The notes under the pieces were generated by a model. The model was not told the DNA's origin. It made no database searches and saw only the letters and a list, made by a program, of their open reading frames with translations. Shown here piece by piece: positions 9,638 through 18,747 of a stretch of 38,767 nucleotides of DNA (within the stretch, counting starts at the first letter, position 1; each line of letters starts with the position of its first letter). The DNA comes from Viridothelium virens (taxonomy: Eukaryota > Ascomycota > Dothideomycetes > Trypetheliales > Trypetheliaceae), in assembly GCA_010094025.1 (NCBI GenBank), contig ML991894.1, positions 1-38,767 of the forward strand, written 5' to 3'. The position numbers and the translations under genes are program-made.

Positions 9638-11128
9638 ATTTCAGTGCTCGGACAGAAAAGGAGATATTGAGTATAGAACAGTTATAGCTTCGTAGAATTC
9701 GATTTTCTATGCGACCCAACATGAAGAAGTGCTCCACCGCGGCTGAAGAGATCTCTTACGCGGATGGATAAATAGATAGGCTGCAAGGGTTGGATAGCTT
9801 CGGAACCCCACAGACACTTGTATTGCGATCGGTGCAAGGTATGCCGAAAGTTCGGCAGTGTACCAAAAAAAAAAAAAATCTGGAGATGGTCGCAGTAGTT
9901 TGGTTCGGATAAAACGGGCGGATAAACGCCTGAATTGGTAGACAAGACTTTGAGACCGAGAGTCAAGCACAAAACCCAAAAGTAGGACAGGAAATAATAG
10001 TGAGATGAAACCAGTAATAAAATCTGGTACAAGCCAATCAACAACGTTTCTGACTTACCAAAGCTCTTGCACGCAGGTTGAGCCCACAGCAGACTATTCG
10101 GACTTGTAGCCGCTAAGAATTACGGCTCGCTTCTGCGTTCTATCTGGCCCGTGAAGACATGACCGCTTCGAGTCAACTTCTCAGGAAAAACTTCCACTCA
10201 CAGATGGTTCTGTAGAATCCAGGGATTTGATCATGGAGAGCTCTTGACGGTCATCAGAACGATGACGAACCACTTTGTCGATGATTGCGAATTCTGGCAT
10301 CGACCTTTTTGAAACCTCCATGATAGATAAGGCAAAAAATGGTCCTTGAAGTTGTCTTGAGGGCTCCCAATGAGTTCCTGATGCCCAACGAGCCGGATCC
10401 GTTCGTCTTACTTGTACGACCCATACGAGTGATCAAAGCTTGTGCGAGAAGTGGTTCCGCGTAACTCAATCACGCTGATAGACGTCCTACCATGCTGCGA
10501 GTCAGACGATGGGCTTGTAATGCGTCTACTTGCATAGAGTACCTGTATCCTAGAAAGTATGCCAGACAGGCGAGCAGACTGGCTCGAGTATGACGCGAAT
10601 GAGCCCAGGCGGACCTTTGGTAGAGTAACGGTCGACTGGTGTTACCTGGAGGTACGGAGTTAATAAGTAGGTACATATTATGAGACAAGGGATGAAAAGT
10701 AGCGAATCTGTTCCGTGGGAAATTGTTAGCGCGTCTTCACCATGGCAACGAGCACGACTCAAACCCCCGCGACCGCGGCCATCTCCTTGCAACACCATCT
10801 CTACTGTCTCATACACAATCGACATAGCTTCAATTCCATTGACACTTTTCCGACTCTCAACCTAGAGATAGAATGGTACGTCCTCGCTGTTTATATGTCA
10901 CCCTGAATCTCGCCATTAGCCTGGGCCTGGTGTAGGATCGGTCCCTGCAGCGCCACGCAGCACGACCAATCAACAATGAAGCATTCATACCTGCAGCCGA
11001 TCAGCTGTACCGCGGAGGCAAAGGCCTTATTCACTTGAATTCACTGTACCATGCCTTCAGGGTGAATTCCGCAACTGGCGATTTCTGTCATTGACGTCCT
11101 ATTCAATCTTTCATTTTATACAAACAAA
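9638..11128. other. 1.5-kb divergent intergenic region
   Basis: This is shared upstream sequence of the glycosidase (-) and the myosin light chain (+). It holds a 14-nt A run at 9865-9878 and a TACGGAGT motif at 10653-10660. Open frames here lack start contexts, domains or splice logic. I see no gene. Confidence 0.5.
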
Positions 11129-11758
11129 ATGGCGCAACGCTCACAACAGCAACAACAGGCATCCACCAACTACAAAGAAGCGTTCGCCCTCTTCGATAAG
11201 CGCGGCAATGGACGCGTTACGCGCGATTCCTTAGGAGACCTCCTGAGAGCTTGTGGCCAGAATCCGACTTTGGCAGAGATCCAAGATCTGGAGAAGAGCG
11301 TCGGCGGAGACTGTATGTACTACACACCTGCGAGAAGGATAGGTGCCGCATTAGTGCCTGCATTCAGGTCGCGCATTTGCAGAATGAGATACAAAACGCT
11401 GACAAGATATCTATTCCATAGTCGACTTTGACTCCTTCTCCAAAGTCCTGAATCGACCTGGCGGCTTCCGTGAGCCCGGTGAACCCGAAGAATACTGTCG
11501 CGGTTTCCAAGTTTTCGACAAGGACATGACGGGCTTCATCGGTGTCGGACAATTGCGGTACATTCTTACGAATCTGGGTGAGAAGATGAGCGATGATGAG
11601 GTGGATGAGCTTCTCAAGGCGGTAGACACGAGTTCAGGGGAGATCAACTACACCGGTAAGTTAGATACGCAGGGGCCTAGGCTGGTATTCTGTATTTGAG
11701 GGTTGCAACACTAATTGGTGGGCTTTTAGAGCTAGTCAAAACGATACTACAGAACTAG
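11129..11758 (+). CDS. cdc4: EF-hand myosin light chain, Cdc4 type
   Basis: Three exons (11129-11312, 11422-11655, 11730-11758), all joined in phase 1, give 148 aa, close to the usual length of fungal Cdc4. Exon 1 has a Gln run and then an EF-hand of degenerate type (DKRGNGRVTRDSLGDLLRACGQNPT). Exon 2 has the PGEPEEYCRGFQVFDKDMTGFIG segment and GQLRYILTNLGEKMSDDEVDELL. The last exon is only 29 nt and gives ELVKTILQN. The loops lack a full set of calcium ligands, as is known for Cdc4. Known role of the family: a light chain of type II (and V) myosin at the contractile actomyosin ring in cytokinesis and septation. A donor GTATGT and the acceptors CATAG and TTTTAG are visible. Confidence 0.9.
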
Positions 11759-12024
11759 TCGCGTCGGCGGGGAGGATCATGAGTTATCAGTGGGAGCAGA
11801 AGGGATACTGAGGAAATCGGAGTGGTTGGGAATTCGGCATGCAGCAATGGCGTTCAAATGGGAGACCACTCCAAGAGTTGACGGGATTTTTCTGTACTGC
11901 ACGGATACCTTATATAGTCCAAACAACTCAGTCGTGGAGTTGAAAACTCCATTGGCAATTTTTGTACTTCCGCGTAATCGTAAAGAATTCCACCGCGCCC
12001 TGAATCATACCTTCCTCCTCTAGC

Positions 12025-13098
12025 ATGCGCCCTTCACGCCTCGTCTTCAACTCTAACCAACCTCTACACTTTCTCCGATTCTCCACACGCGGCGCCATCC
12101 CCTCGTTTTCTCAAACCTCCATCCCCCTCCACATCACCCACCGCCCTCCCCACCGGCGTCCACTCTCCCACAACTTCCGCCCACCCTCCCAAAAGATGTC
12201 TTCCACCGCCCCTCCCACCTCCTCCACATCCCGCTCGTCCCCCAGCGAAATCCTCTTCTCCAGCTTCCCCGTCGCCCACCAAGTCTTCCACACCTCGCCA
12301 TCCGGCCTCTCGCACGCCCTCAACAACCTCCGGCCCTTACTCCCCGGCCACACGCTCGTCATCCCGCACCGGACGTCCGCGCGGCACCTTGAGGATCTGA
12401 GCGAGGAGGAGCGGGCCGATATGCTGGCGACGGTGGTGCGGGTGCAGAAGGTGCTGCGGCGGGTGTACTCGTCTGCGGATCCAAGCGAGAGCGGCGGACG
12501 TGGTGGTGGGGATGGTGGTGCTGCGAGGGGGAAGGAGGAGGACGGGGAGGGAGAGGACATAGGAATGAGGGGACAGCAGAGAAGAGAGGCAGAGGAGCGA
12601 GGGGCAGGGAGGGATGGGCAGGAAGCAGGGAGATTACGGCGGAGACAGGCGAGAAGGCCGGCAGGGAAGGTCACGGCGTTCAATGTGGCGATTCAAGATG
12701 GGGTTGCGGCGGGACAGACGGTGCCGCATTTGCATATACATGTAATACCTCGGCGAGACGGAGATCTGGAGCCGTATGGAGGGGGAGATGTCTTGTATGA
12801 GTGGTTGGAGAGTGAAGAAGGGGATTTGAATCAGCAGTACGAAGCTGCTGGGGTGGAAAAGGGGGATGCTCAAGATGGCACAGGTGTAAAGAGAGATGCA
12901 TCTGGAATTGAAGTGTACGAGAAGGGAGCAAGAGATAACGAAGAGAAGGCATCACAGAGGAGGACGGGCAGTTTCACGCCAGAAGCACATCGGAAGAATA
13001 GGAGTACAGCTGACATGCGTGCTGAGGCAGAGTGGCTGGCTCGAGAGATGGCTAGGGAGGAGGAGATGGAGGGAAAGGGATCAAATTCCCGTGCATAG
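12025..13098 (+). CDS. HIT-family bis(5'-adenosyl)-triphosphatase (Fhit/Aph1 type)
   Basis: An intronless frame of 357 aa. The HIT catalytic motif HLHIHV has His235, His237 and His239. It is preceded by AIQDGVAAGQTVP, typical of Fhit/Aph1 Ap3A hydrolases. The nucleotide-fold start (FPVAHQVFHTS, PGHTLVIPHRTSARHLEDLS) lies at about residues 75-130. Residues 1-57 have no Asp or Glu and eight Arg, so they look like a mitochondrial presequence. Met58 (12196) begins a Ser/Thr/Pro stretch and could be a second start giving a cytosolic form. Between about residues 152 and 213 lies a Gly/Glu/Arg-rich insertion that other members lack. It coincides with a G-rich DNA tract and contains no branch site, so it is coding rather than an intron. 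The acidic C-terminal 100 residues are probably disordered. Confidence 0.88.
   Translation: MRPSRLVFNSNQPLHFLRFSTRGAIPSFSQTSIPLHITHRPPHRRPLSHNFRPPSQKMSSTAPPTSSTSRSSPSEILFSSFPVAHQVFHTSPSGLSHALNNLRPLLPGHTLVIPHRTSARHLEDLSEEERADMLATVVRVQKVLRRVYSSADPSESGGRGGGDGGAARGKEEDGEGEDIGMRGQQRREAEERGAGRDGQEAGRLRRRQARRPAGKVTAFNVAIQDGVAAGQTVPHLHIHVIPRRDGDLEPYGGGDVLYEWLESEEGDLNQQYEAAGVEKGDAQDGTGVKRDASGIEVYEKGARDNEEKASQRRTGSFTPEAHRKNRSTADMRAEAEWLAREMAREEEMEGKGSNSRA
12070..12700. other. C-to-G skew-switch island 2 (HIT gene)
   Basis: Bases 12121-12180 hold 36 C and 5 G, while 12541-12600 hold 30 G and 6 C. The centre near 12370 is CpG-dense. Confidence 0.75.
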
Positions 13099-13769
13099 GC
13101 ATTCATTCCCTACCGGTGTCTGAATAAAGCATCATGATCTTTGTAGAAGGGTCTATGATTTTCGCAATGGAGCACCGTAGGTGCAATCTCGCGTGGCATG
13201 ATCATGCAGGATACAGCACTCTCAAAAAGGAACGAGCACTAAAGCAAACAATATTGTCATAGCCGCCGCTCATATCTCAACGATACTCGGCTGTCTTTAC
13301 TGTTGTGTTTCGTGCTCGAAAGCTAAGAATACTGCTGCTCAAAACGAAAGAAACCAAGAAAGTTGGAGATTTTCCAGTACCACCAACGCCATTGCCGTGA
13401 CTGCAAGTAAAGTTGCGTGTGCGTGGTCTCCAAGTGTGGGGTGAAGGAAAACAATTGAAATAACCAAGAGATTTCAAAGAAGAAGCAAACCGCTGTCATT
13501 GAAAAAGAGATTCCGGTTCATTTCATTGTGGAAAGAGTGGAAAAAAACGGTCATTGGATAGGCTCCGCCCAGTCCAAAAGACATCGTATAGGCATGTCTT
13601 CAGACCTCTGCCTCGAATCTCAAGTGTCCGTGAATAGCCCAATCCCTCGCTTGCTGGGACATCCAAAAATCTGCCGTGACCAAAGAAATAGAACCGTCAG
13701 ACAACTGCATATAATCTCCAAACAACGCCCAGAATCGGGAAGAAAAGTGCCGTACTTTGGTGAAGAGCC
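13099..13769. other. Convergent 3' spacer
   Basis: This lies between the 3' ends of the HIT gene (+) and Argonaute (-). No gene or repeat is seen. It would be a zone of overlapping 3' UTRs. Confidence 0.5.
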
Positions 13770-16700
13770 TCAGAGGTAGAACATGGTGTCCTTGAGCTTA
13801 GGATGGATATTAATCTTACTCTTTTGCGCATCTCGTCCTGCACCACTCGTGCCGGACTCAGTTTCAGCAGGCGTGGCCGCCGCAGTGGCATCGTAATAGT
13901 CAACAAGATAGTCTCTTGCACGTTCGCACGCAAGGTCTGCGTAGTAAGCGGCAGGACACAGGCTGACAGCTTTTGTGGCTCGAGCGTAGAGGTATGATAT
14001 CTCGTGTGTGAGCCTCTCAAGCATATCGGCGGGTCTCTCGTTCGTGGGGTTCAATTTCTTGTTACGGAAAATTTCGTCGTAGATAACGCAGTAATGAGCC
14101 GGCCTTGCCGTGCCTTGGATGGCTGCGTGCGGTTGAAGGAAAAAGTCCCAATTACGTGCTTCGGTCACGCCACGATCAACGACTGTACCAGGCTTGGTGT
14201 TCTTGGGTCTGCCCTGGGCGTCCTTTTCATCGGTGACGTAGAACCTGGTATGGTGGCGTTTTCCGACAACTATGACGGAGAAACGTGGGAGACCACGCTT
14301 CTGCAACTCTGCTGGATACATCTCTTTGCATCCTTGCTGCATGCCACAAAGCTCATCATCGATTGTCGCTTGATACTCACCCTCTGAAACGCCATCGCGG
14401 TATACGAGTATATTTTCCGGCAATTTGGCTTTGTTCATCTTCTGCCACAATCGTAGACGTGTCTTGAGCATATTCGCCACCAATTCCTTAATGACTGTCT
14501 CTTGCCTCGACTTTTCTTGTAGGGAGAGTTCTGCAGGCCACTGCCCAAGGTTTGGACCAGTGCTCGCAACCATTGCAACGACACTTGGAGCATCCTCTGA
14601 AGATCCTGGAGAAGGATGAGTGACATCGATTCCGAGTACCATCGTGCTTCCTTGTCGAATCAAGGAGCAATGTTTTGCTTCTAAGGAATGATTGGTCCCA
14701 CCCAACTTTGCGTTCACTTTCAATGCAATGTTTGCGAAGGTGCCAATGTCGTCTTTCATAAGGTTGGAAACTGTCATGCAAACTGTATGGACTCCATATG
14801 TAACATCTCCGAAGGCTTTAATCTTCTTGTAGATCGCGTCTTTCGTGACATCCTTTGTCGGTAGGATGACGATAAGCATCTGAAGTCGTTGACTTTCACA
14901 TTTCCTGAAAACAGACGTGAGCTGGGCTTCGCGAACCGCGGGCTCCAAGTTCCAATTAACGCTTTCTCCCCACCGAGGCTTGGATGCCTGGATTCCACTC
15001 CTGTTCATTGCTCTTTCGAATGATTGAATCTGTGTCAAACAGTCTGCATGTTTTTCGCCAACATTACCTTGTCTTAGAGTCATATATGCCCATTCGCGCA
15101 GGGCAGTACCCTCAGCAAACTGGACACCGTTGAGATTCCAGCCCGCGTCGCGGATATTTTTCGGTTTCGCTTGAGCTCTATAAGTAACCGACGGACCACT
15201 GAGAACCCTTCCCGGTACCGTAATCATGTTCGGGGGATGGTTCGTCTTGATTTTGAATGAAGTTAAGGTTTGATTCAATGGATCCAGTCCAAGCAGTTTA
15301 GGCCCGTTCCGAACAATTGTATTGGCATTGGCAGCAGGACTTCGAATGGAAAAATCTGTCATGTTCTTGGTCTGACTTGGACTGAGCTTCACGCCAGCTG
15401 GTTGACCTGGAATAATGCGGCATAATTCAGGAGGAACATAGACTGGACGTTTATGAGTTCCGACATTGAGGACAGGAGCTGCGCTACATGTATGGTCGTA
15501 GACCTTTTTGAAATAGTCTGCAACAGTGATAAAACTGCCTTGCGGTATTCCTGATTCTTGAGGCGGGTTCTCGATGTAGAATCGCACCTGCTGTGAAGCG
15601 GCGCCCAAAACAGGGACCTTCGGAGGGTTTGAAGAGTCTTTTCCATCTCGAGGAGTAGCTAAGCCGTAGATGGTCTTGATCCTTGTTACTTTCTCGCCAG
15701 ATTTATTCTTTCTTGCGAGATGGATAAGCTCAACCCGCACTCTCGCCAGAAATTTATGCACCTGCGCAGGCGGAAAGTCCTTGCGGCCCCCTGTAAAGTC
15801 CCTGACAACACTGTTGACCGTACCAGGCTTGTACATAGCTGCGTGCTTCACTTGAATGTTGAGGAGGATACGATAAGTAGCAGGTCGGACGCTCACGAAG
15901 AAGCCTCGAAGGCATTCAAGCCCATAGCCAAGGTCTGCTCGCTCGTACAGGTTTCCTGACAGGGCGAAATGCTTGTTTGCTCCGATTGAGGCAATGTCAC
16001 GATCGGATTTCGGACCGTGGCCGACGATAATATTGAGGGTTTGGATTGCTGTGGCTTTCGCTGTCCGGTCGTACAAAACAGCGGTGCTCTGAGAACGGAG
16101 GTAATTAAGGAGTTCAATGATGGAAATGAACACAGGCTTCTCCCCCTTCTCGGAGTCATGTTGAAGGATGACCGTGTATTGTTGGCCAGTCCCATCAGAT
16201 GCGTCTGCGCCATCGTCTCTATATTCAACCGTGTACTTTTGCTTTACGGGTAGATCCTCGAGTGAGATCAAAGTCCGCTTGTAATCCGTAGCCATGCCTC
16301 TACGCTTTTGAGGAAAGTGATCCTCCAAGAAAATATCAATGATCCGTTCAATCTTACGACCTTTAGCCGCCGGGGCAGGCTTTACCGGAGCGATTTCAAA
16401 TTGATATTTGCGAAGCGTCAAATCTTCCGAAACCTGGAGAGGGAAGTAATTGGCCCACAGTTTCACCTTTGACCCTTCTTGACCGTACCCAGGCCGGTCC
16501 GGAAATTCCTTTCCCAGCTTACTCTGGTTGTCTTTGACGTACTGTTCCAGATTGTTTCCCACTTTGTTTTCTGTCTGGTGAACTTGTTGATCGAAATCTG
16601 GGGCTCTGCCAGTCGCCCCCACAAACACTGAAGATTGTCCACCTTGTTGCTGTGGTCGGGAGCGATATGGTACGCCTGCTTGGGCTCCAGGAGGAGGCTG

Positions 16701-16802
16701 CGGCCTTCCACGTCCAGCATCGCCTCTCCCGCGAGGCCCACCCCCGCGAGATCCGCCCCCGCGAGACCCACTGCCGCGTGAGCTACGACTTCTATCAGCC
16801 AT
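13770..16802 (-). CDS. qde-2: Argonaute (QDE-2-like RNA silencing effector)
   Basis: One uninterrupted frame of 1010 aa, ATG at 16802 and stop at 13772-13770. The N-terminal 55 residues are an RGG/Pro-rich tail. The ArgoN and linker region reach about residue 340, with the ArgoL1 signature (LECLRGFFVSVRP) near 290-310. The PAZ domain is at roughly 355-475 (DYFKKVYDHTC, YVPPELCRIIPGQ). The MID region follows, and PIWI spans about 635-985. The slicer tetrad appears complete: Asp726 (LGIDVTHP), Glu768 (KSRQET), Asp803 (VYRDGVSEGEY) and His903 (PAHYCVIYDE). The protein should therefore be cleavage-competent. In the family it binds small interfering RNAs and cuts complementary RNA in quelling and related silencing. 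It has no intron in the coding sequence. The symbol is by homology class. Confidence 0.95.
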   Translation of the reverse strand: MADRSRSSRGSGSRGGGSRGGGPRGRGDAGRGRPQPPPGAQAGVPYRSRPQQQGGQSSVFVGATGRAPDFDQQVHQTENKVGNNLEQYVKDNQSKLGKEFPDRPGYGQEGSKVKLWANYFPLQVSEDLTLRKYQFEIAPVKPAPAAKGRKIERIIDIFLEDHFPQKRRGMATDYKRTLISLEDLPVKQKYTVEYRDDGADASDGTGQQYTVILQHDSEKGEKPVFISIIELLNYLRSQSTAVLYDRTAKATAIQTLNIIVGHGPKSDRDIASIGANKHFALSGNLYERADLGYGLECLRGFFVSVRPATYRILLNIQVKHAAMYKPGTVNSVVRDFTGGRKDFPPAQVHKFLARVRVELIHLARKNKSGEKVTRIKTIYGLATPRDGKDSSNPPKVPVLGAASQQVRFYIENPPQESGIPQGSFITVADYFKKVYDHTCSAAPVLNVGTHKRPVYVPPELCRIIPGQPAGVKLSPSQTKNMTDFSIRSPAANANTIVRNGPKLLGLDPLNQTLTSFKIKTNHPPNMITVPGRVLSGPSVTYRAQAKPKNIRDAGWNLNGVQFAEGTALREWAYMTLRQGNVGEKHADCLTQIQSFERAMNRSGIQASKPRWGESVNWNLEPAVREAQLTSVFRKCESQRLQMLIVILPTKDVTKDAIYKKIKAFGDVTYGVHTVCMTVSNLMKDDIGTFANIALKVNAKLGGTNHSLEAKHCSLIRQGSTMVLGIDVTHPSPGSSEDAPSVVAMVASTGPNLGQWPAELSLQEKSRQETVIKELVANMLKTRLRLWQKMNKAKLPENILVYRDGVSEGEYQATIDDELCGMQQGCKEMYPAELQKRGLPRFSVIVVGKRHHTRFYVTDEKDAQGRPKNTKPGTVVDRGVTEARNWDFFLQPHAAIQGTARPAHYCVIYDEIFRNKKLNPTNERPADMLERLTHEISYLYARATKAVSLCPAAYYADLACERARDYLVDYYDATAAATPAETESGTSGAGRDAQKSKINIHPKLKDTMFYL

Positions 16803-17992
16803 TGTGCGGGAGTTGCGACTTTGTCAAGTACTGGCCGAGCGCCGTGACGTGTTCGAATGGCTCTATGATCCGGGGCTGAGAACTAAGATAAGTTTTCAGC
16901 TATTCTGTCTCCGAAAAGATCAAAACCTGAGCATAAAGCCAATAAAAAATCTAAACGATTCAAGTGCATTTCTGAAACTGAATTTTGTAGAAGATGAAGC
17001 GAATGAGAAAATGGGGGTGAAACCCATGGGCCTCCCGAACGGAGCCACGGAGTAAACGAGGATAGCCCTATTTCAAAAGCCAGTAAAATTGGAACCTACC
17101 TTGAGACCAGTCAAAGAAAGGACCAGAAGTAGGATCAGCGTTGACTAGGAATGAGAATAGATGAGTTGGAGAAATGTCGAGATACCAGAAAATGGGTTTC
17201 CAGAACCCCAAAGACCTCGGGTTGGGAGCAAAGAGGAGTAGGCTCGACAGCGCTCTGAGCGCCTGAGGAGTGCGACGCCTTAAACGCGGGACATCTGAGA
17301 GCTGAGATTCTTGAGACCTTTTGAGAAAAAGACGCCGGCTGGGGTACGTTTAAGTGAAGGTCTCGAGAAGAGGTGACTGAAGTCACGCCACAAGCCAGTG
17401 GGGCTTGGCCAGCAAGTGAGGGGAACGTGGATGCTTGCAGGACATGACAAAGAAAGAAGCGAGCGATTGCCTTATCATTTATAGCAATGAAATGCAATCA
17501 ATGACTAGTTAGAAGTATGAAACGGTGAAACGATGTGATAGTGCGCTGATTGCGTGGGCTAGGTGCTTGTGCTAAGATCGTGGGCAAACGAGCATGCAGT
17601 AATATGAGATCAATGAAAAAGGTGAAAGCAGGGGAGGAAAACGGGAAAGACGCATGCGCTGCTTGCTTTTGCTCAAAGCAAGGAAGGAGCTGGTGGATCG
17701 ACAGTCCCACCGAGTGGGAATGGCGGTAAGTCGGTAAGGGAATACGTGTAAGGTATTATTACTGGCAGTCGCACCGTATAGGATGCGGCATGCGCCGTGG
17801 GCACCGCGCAGAATTTACCCCACCAGAGCGTTCGAAGGTAGAGTCTTTTGCCGGTACATTCCATAACGAAGAAGTAATTTGACATCGGAAATCATTATGA
17901 CATAACTTCCAGGATCCATTGCGATTCGAAGGAGTTTCTACAGTCTCAAGTACAGAGGAGGGGGGTGTTGTTCGCGGTAGTACGGAAGAGGG

Positions 17993-18008
17993 TACGGAGT
18001 ACTCCGTA
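17993..18008. repeat. 16-bp perfect palindrome TACGGAGTACTCCGTA
   Basis: The sequence equals its own reverse complement. It is two head-to-head copies of TACGGAGT, a motif that recurs in the window at 1993, 4356, 10653, 21722 (imperfect palindrome), 32097 and 38444. Confidence 0.7.
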
Positions 18009-18272
18009 GATTGAGATCCGAAAATTTTGCTTGGGGTGGCCGCATTGGAGGTCCGAGTGCGACCACCTTATAGACTACCTAGAGTATTCTGGCCACGCCC
18101 ATTGGGAACCCTTTTTGCTCATCCCATCGTGCCTGCATACAGAGAGAGTACCTCACATTTCTTTGTCCGGATTCACCAGGCTCAAGTGCCTAAACAGCTT
18201 TGCGCTGGCCTCAAAGTACTTTAACGGATCAATATTCGAGCCTGTGGCATGCTTGGATCCCCGAGGTACTGA

Positions 18273-18704
18273 CTACATATCAGCATCAAAGCCTCCTCGA
18301 CAATCTAGCTTGCGTATCGGAATAAGTTTCTTCCATTGGTCAGAAGCTACTTTCCACTCTGTGCTCGCATTCCTCTCCTCATACCTGTAGCATGAGGATG
18401 AGCAAAAAAGCAGCAGCAAGGATGTTACTCCGGGTCGCGAAGCTACCTTAACCCGCGGGACCCTCGCCTTCGCTCTTTTAACCTCCAGATGCGCAATAAT
18501 AAAGCCGCCTGCAGTGCTAGCGAAATTTGGCCAGGCCCATACGTCACCGAAGCCCTCTGGATATGAATCCACGAAGTGAGCGTTCAACCCGACGGTGCTG
18601 ATCAGAATGCCGAACATGCAGACAGCCCATGATACTCTAGTCCTTCTCGAGAAAACGCTAACGATTACGAAGGGGAGCTGGGACCTGGGAGCCAGAGAAT
18701 CCAC
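18273..18704 (-). other. Possible membrane-protein coding fragment
   Basis: The frame has no ATG at its beginning but reads well as protein. There is one hydrophobic segment (WAVCMFGILISTVGLNA), then HFVDSYPEGFGDVWAWPNFASTAGG and a basic end. A GTAGCT donor-like site follows a lysine codon near 18447. It starts 44 nt after the HET stop, on the same strand. It could be a remnant of a membrane-protein gene, a downstream exon joined to the HET gene by a weak GTGTAG donor in phase 0, or chance. I favour a remnant. Confidence 0.25.
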
Positions 18705-18747
18705 AAGCAGGCTTCAAGTTCAAGCTCTATTCAAGAATGTACCGTTC

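Larger units (their letters stand above)
16803..18747. other. 1.9-kb region between Argonaute and the HET gene
   Basis: The left part is the Argonaute upstream region, and several short frames there show no domain. A perfect 16-bp palindrome lies at 17993-18008. A possible coding fragment on the minus strand lies at 18273-18704 (separate entry). Confidence 0.5.

Noticed and set aside
12475-12660. An unspliced intron in the HIT gene
   Set aside because: No donor-branch-acceptor set is present and the frame stays open; it reads as coding low complexity.
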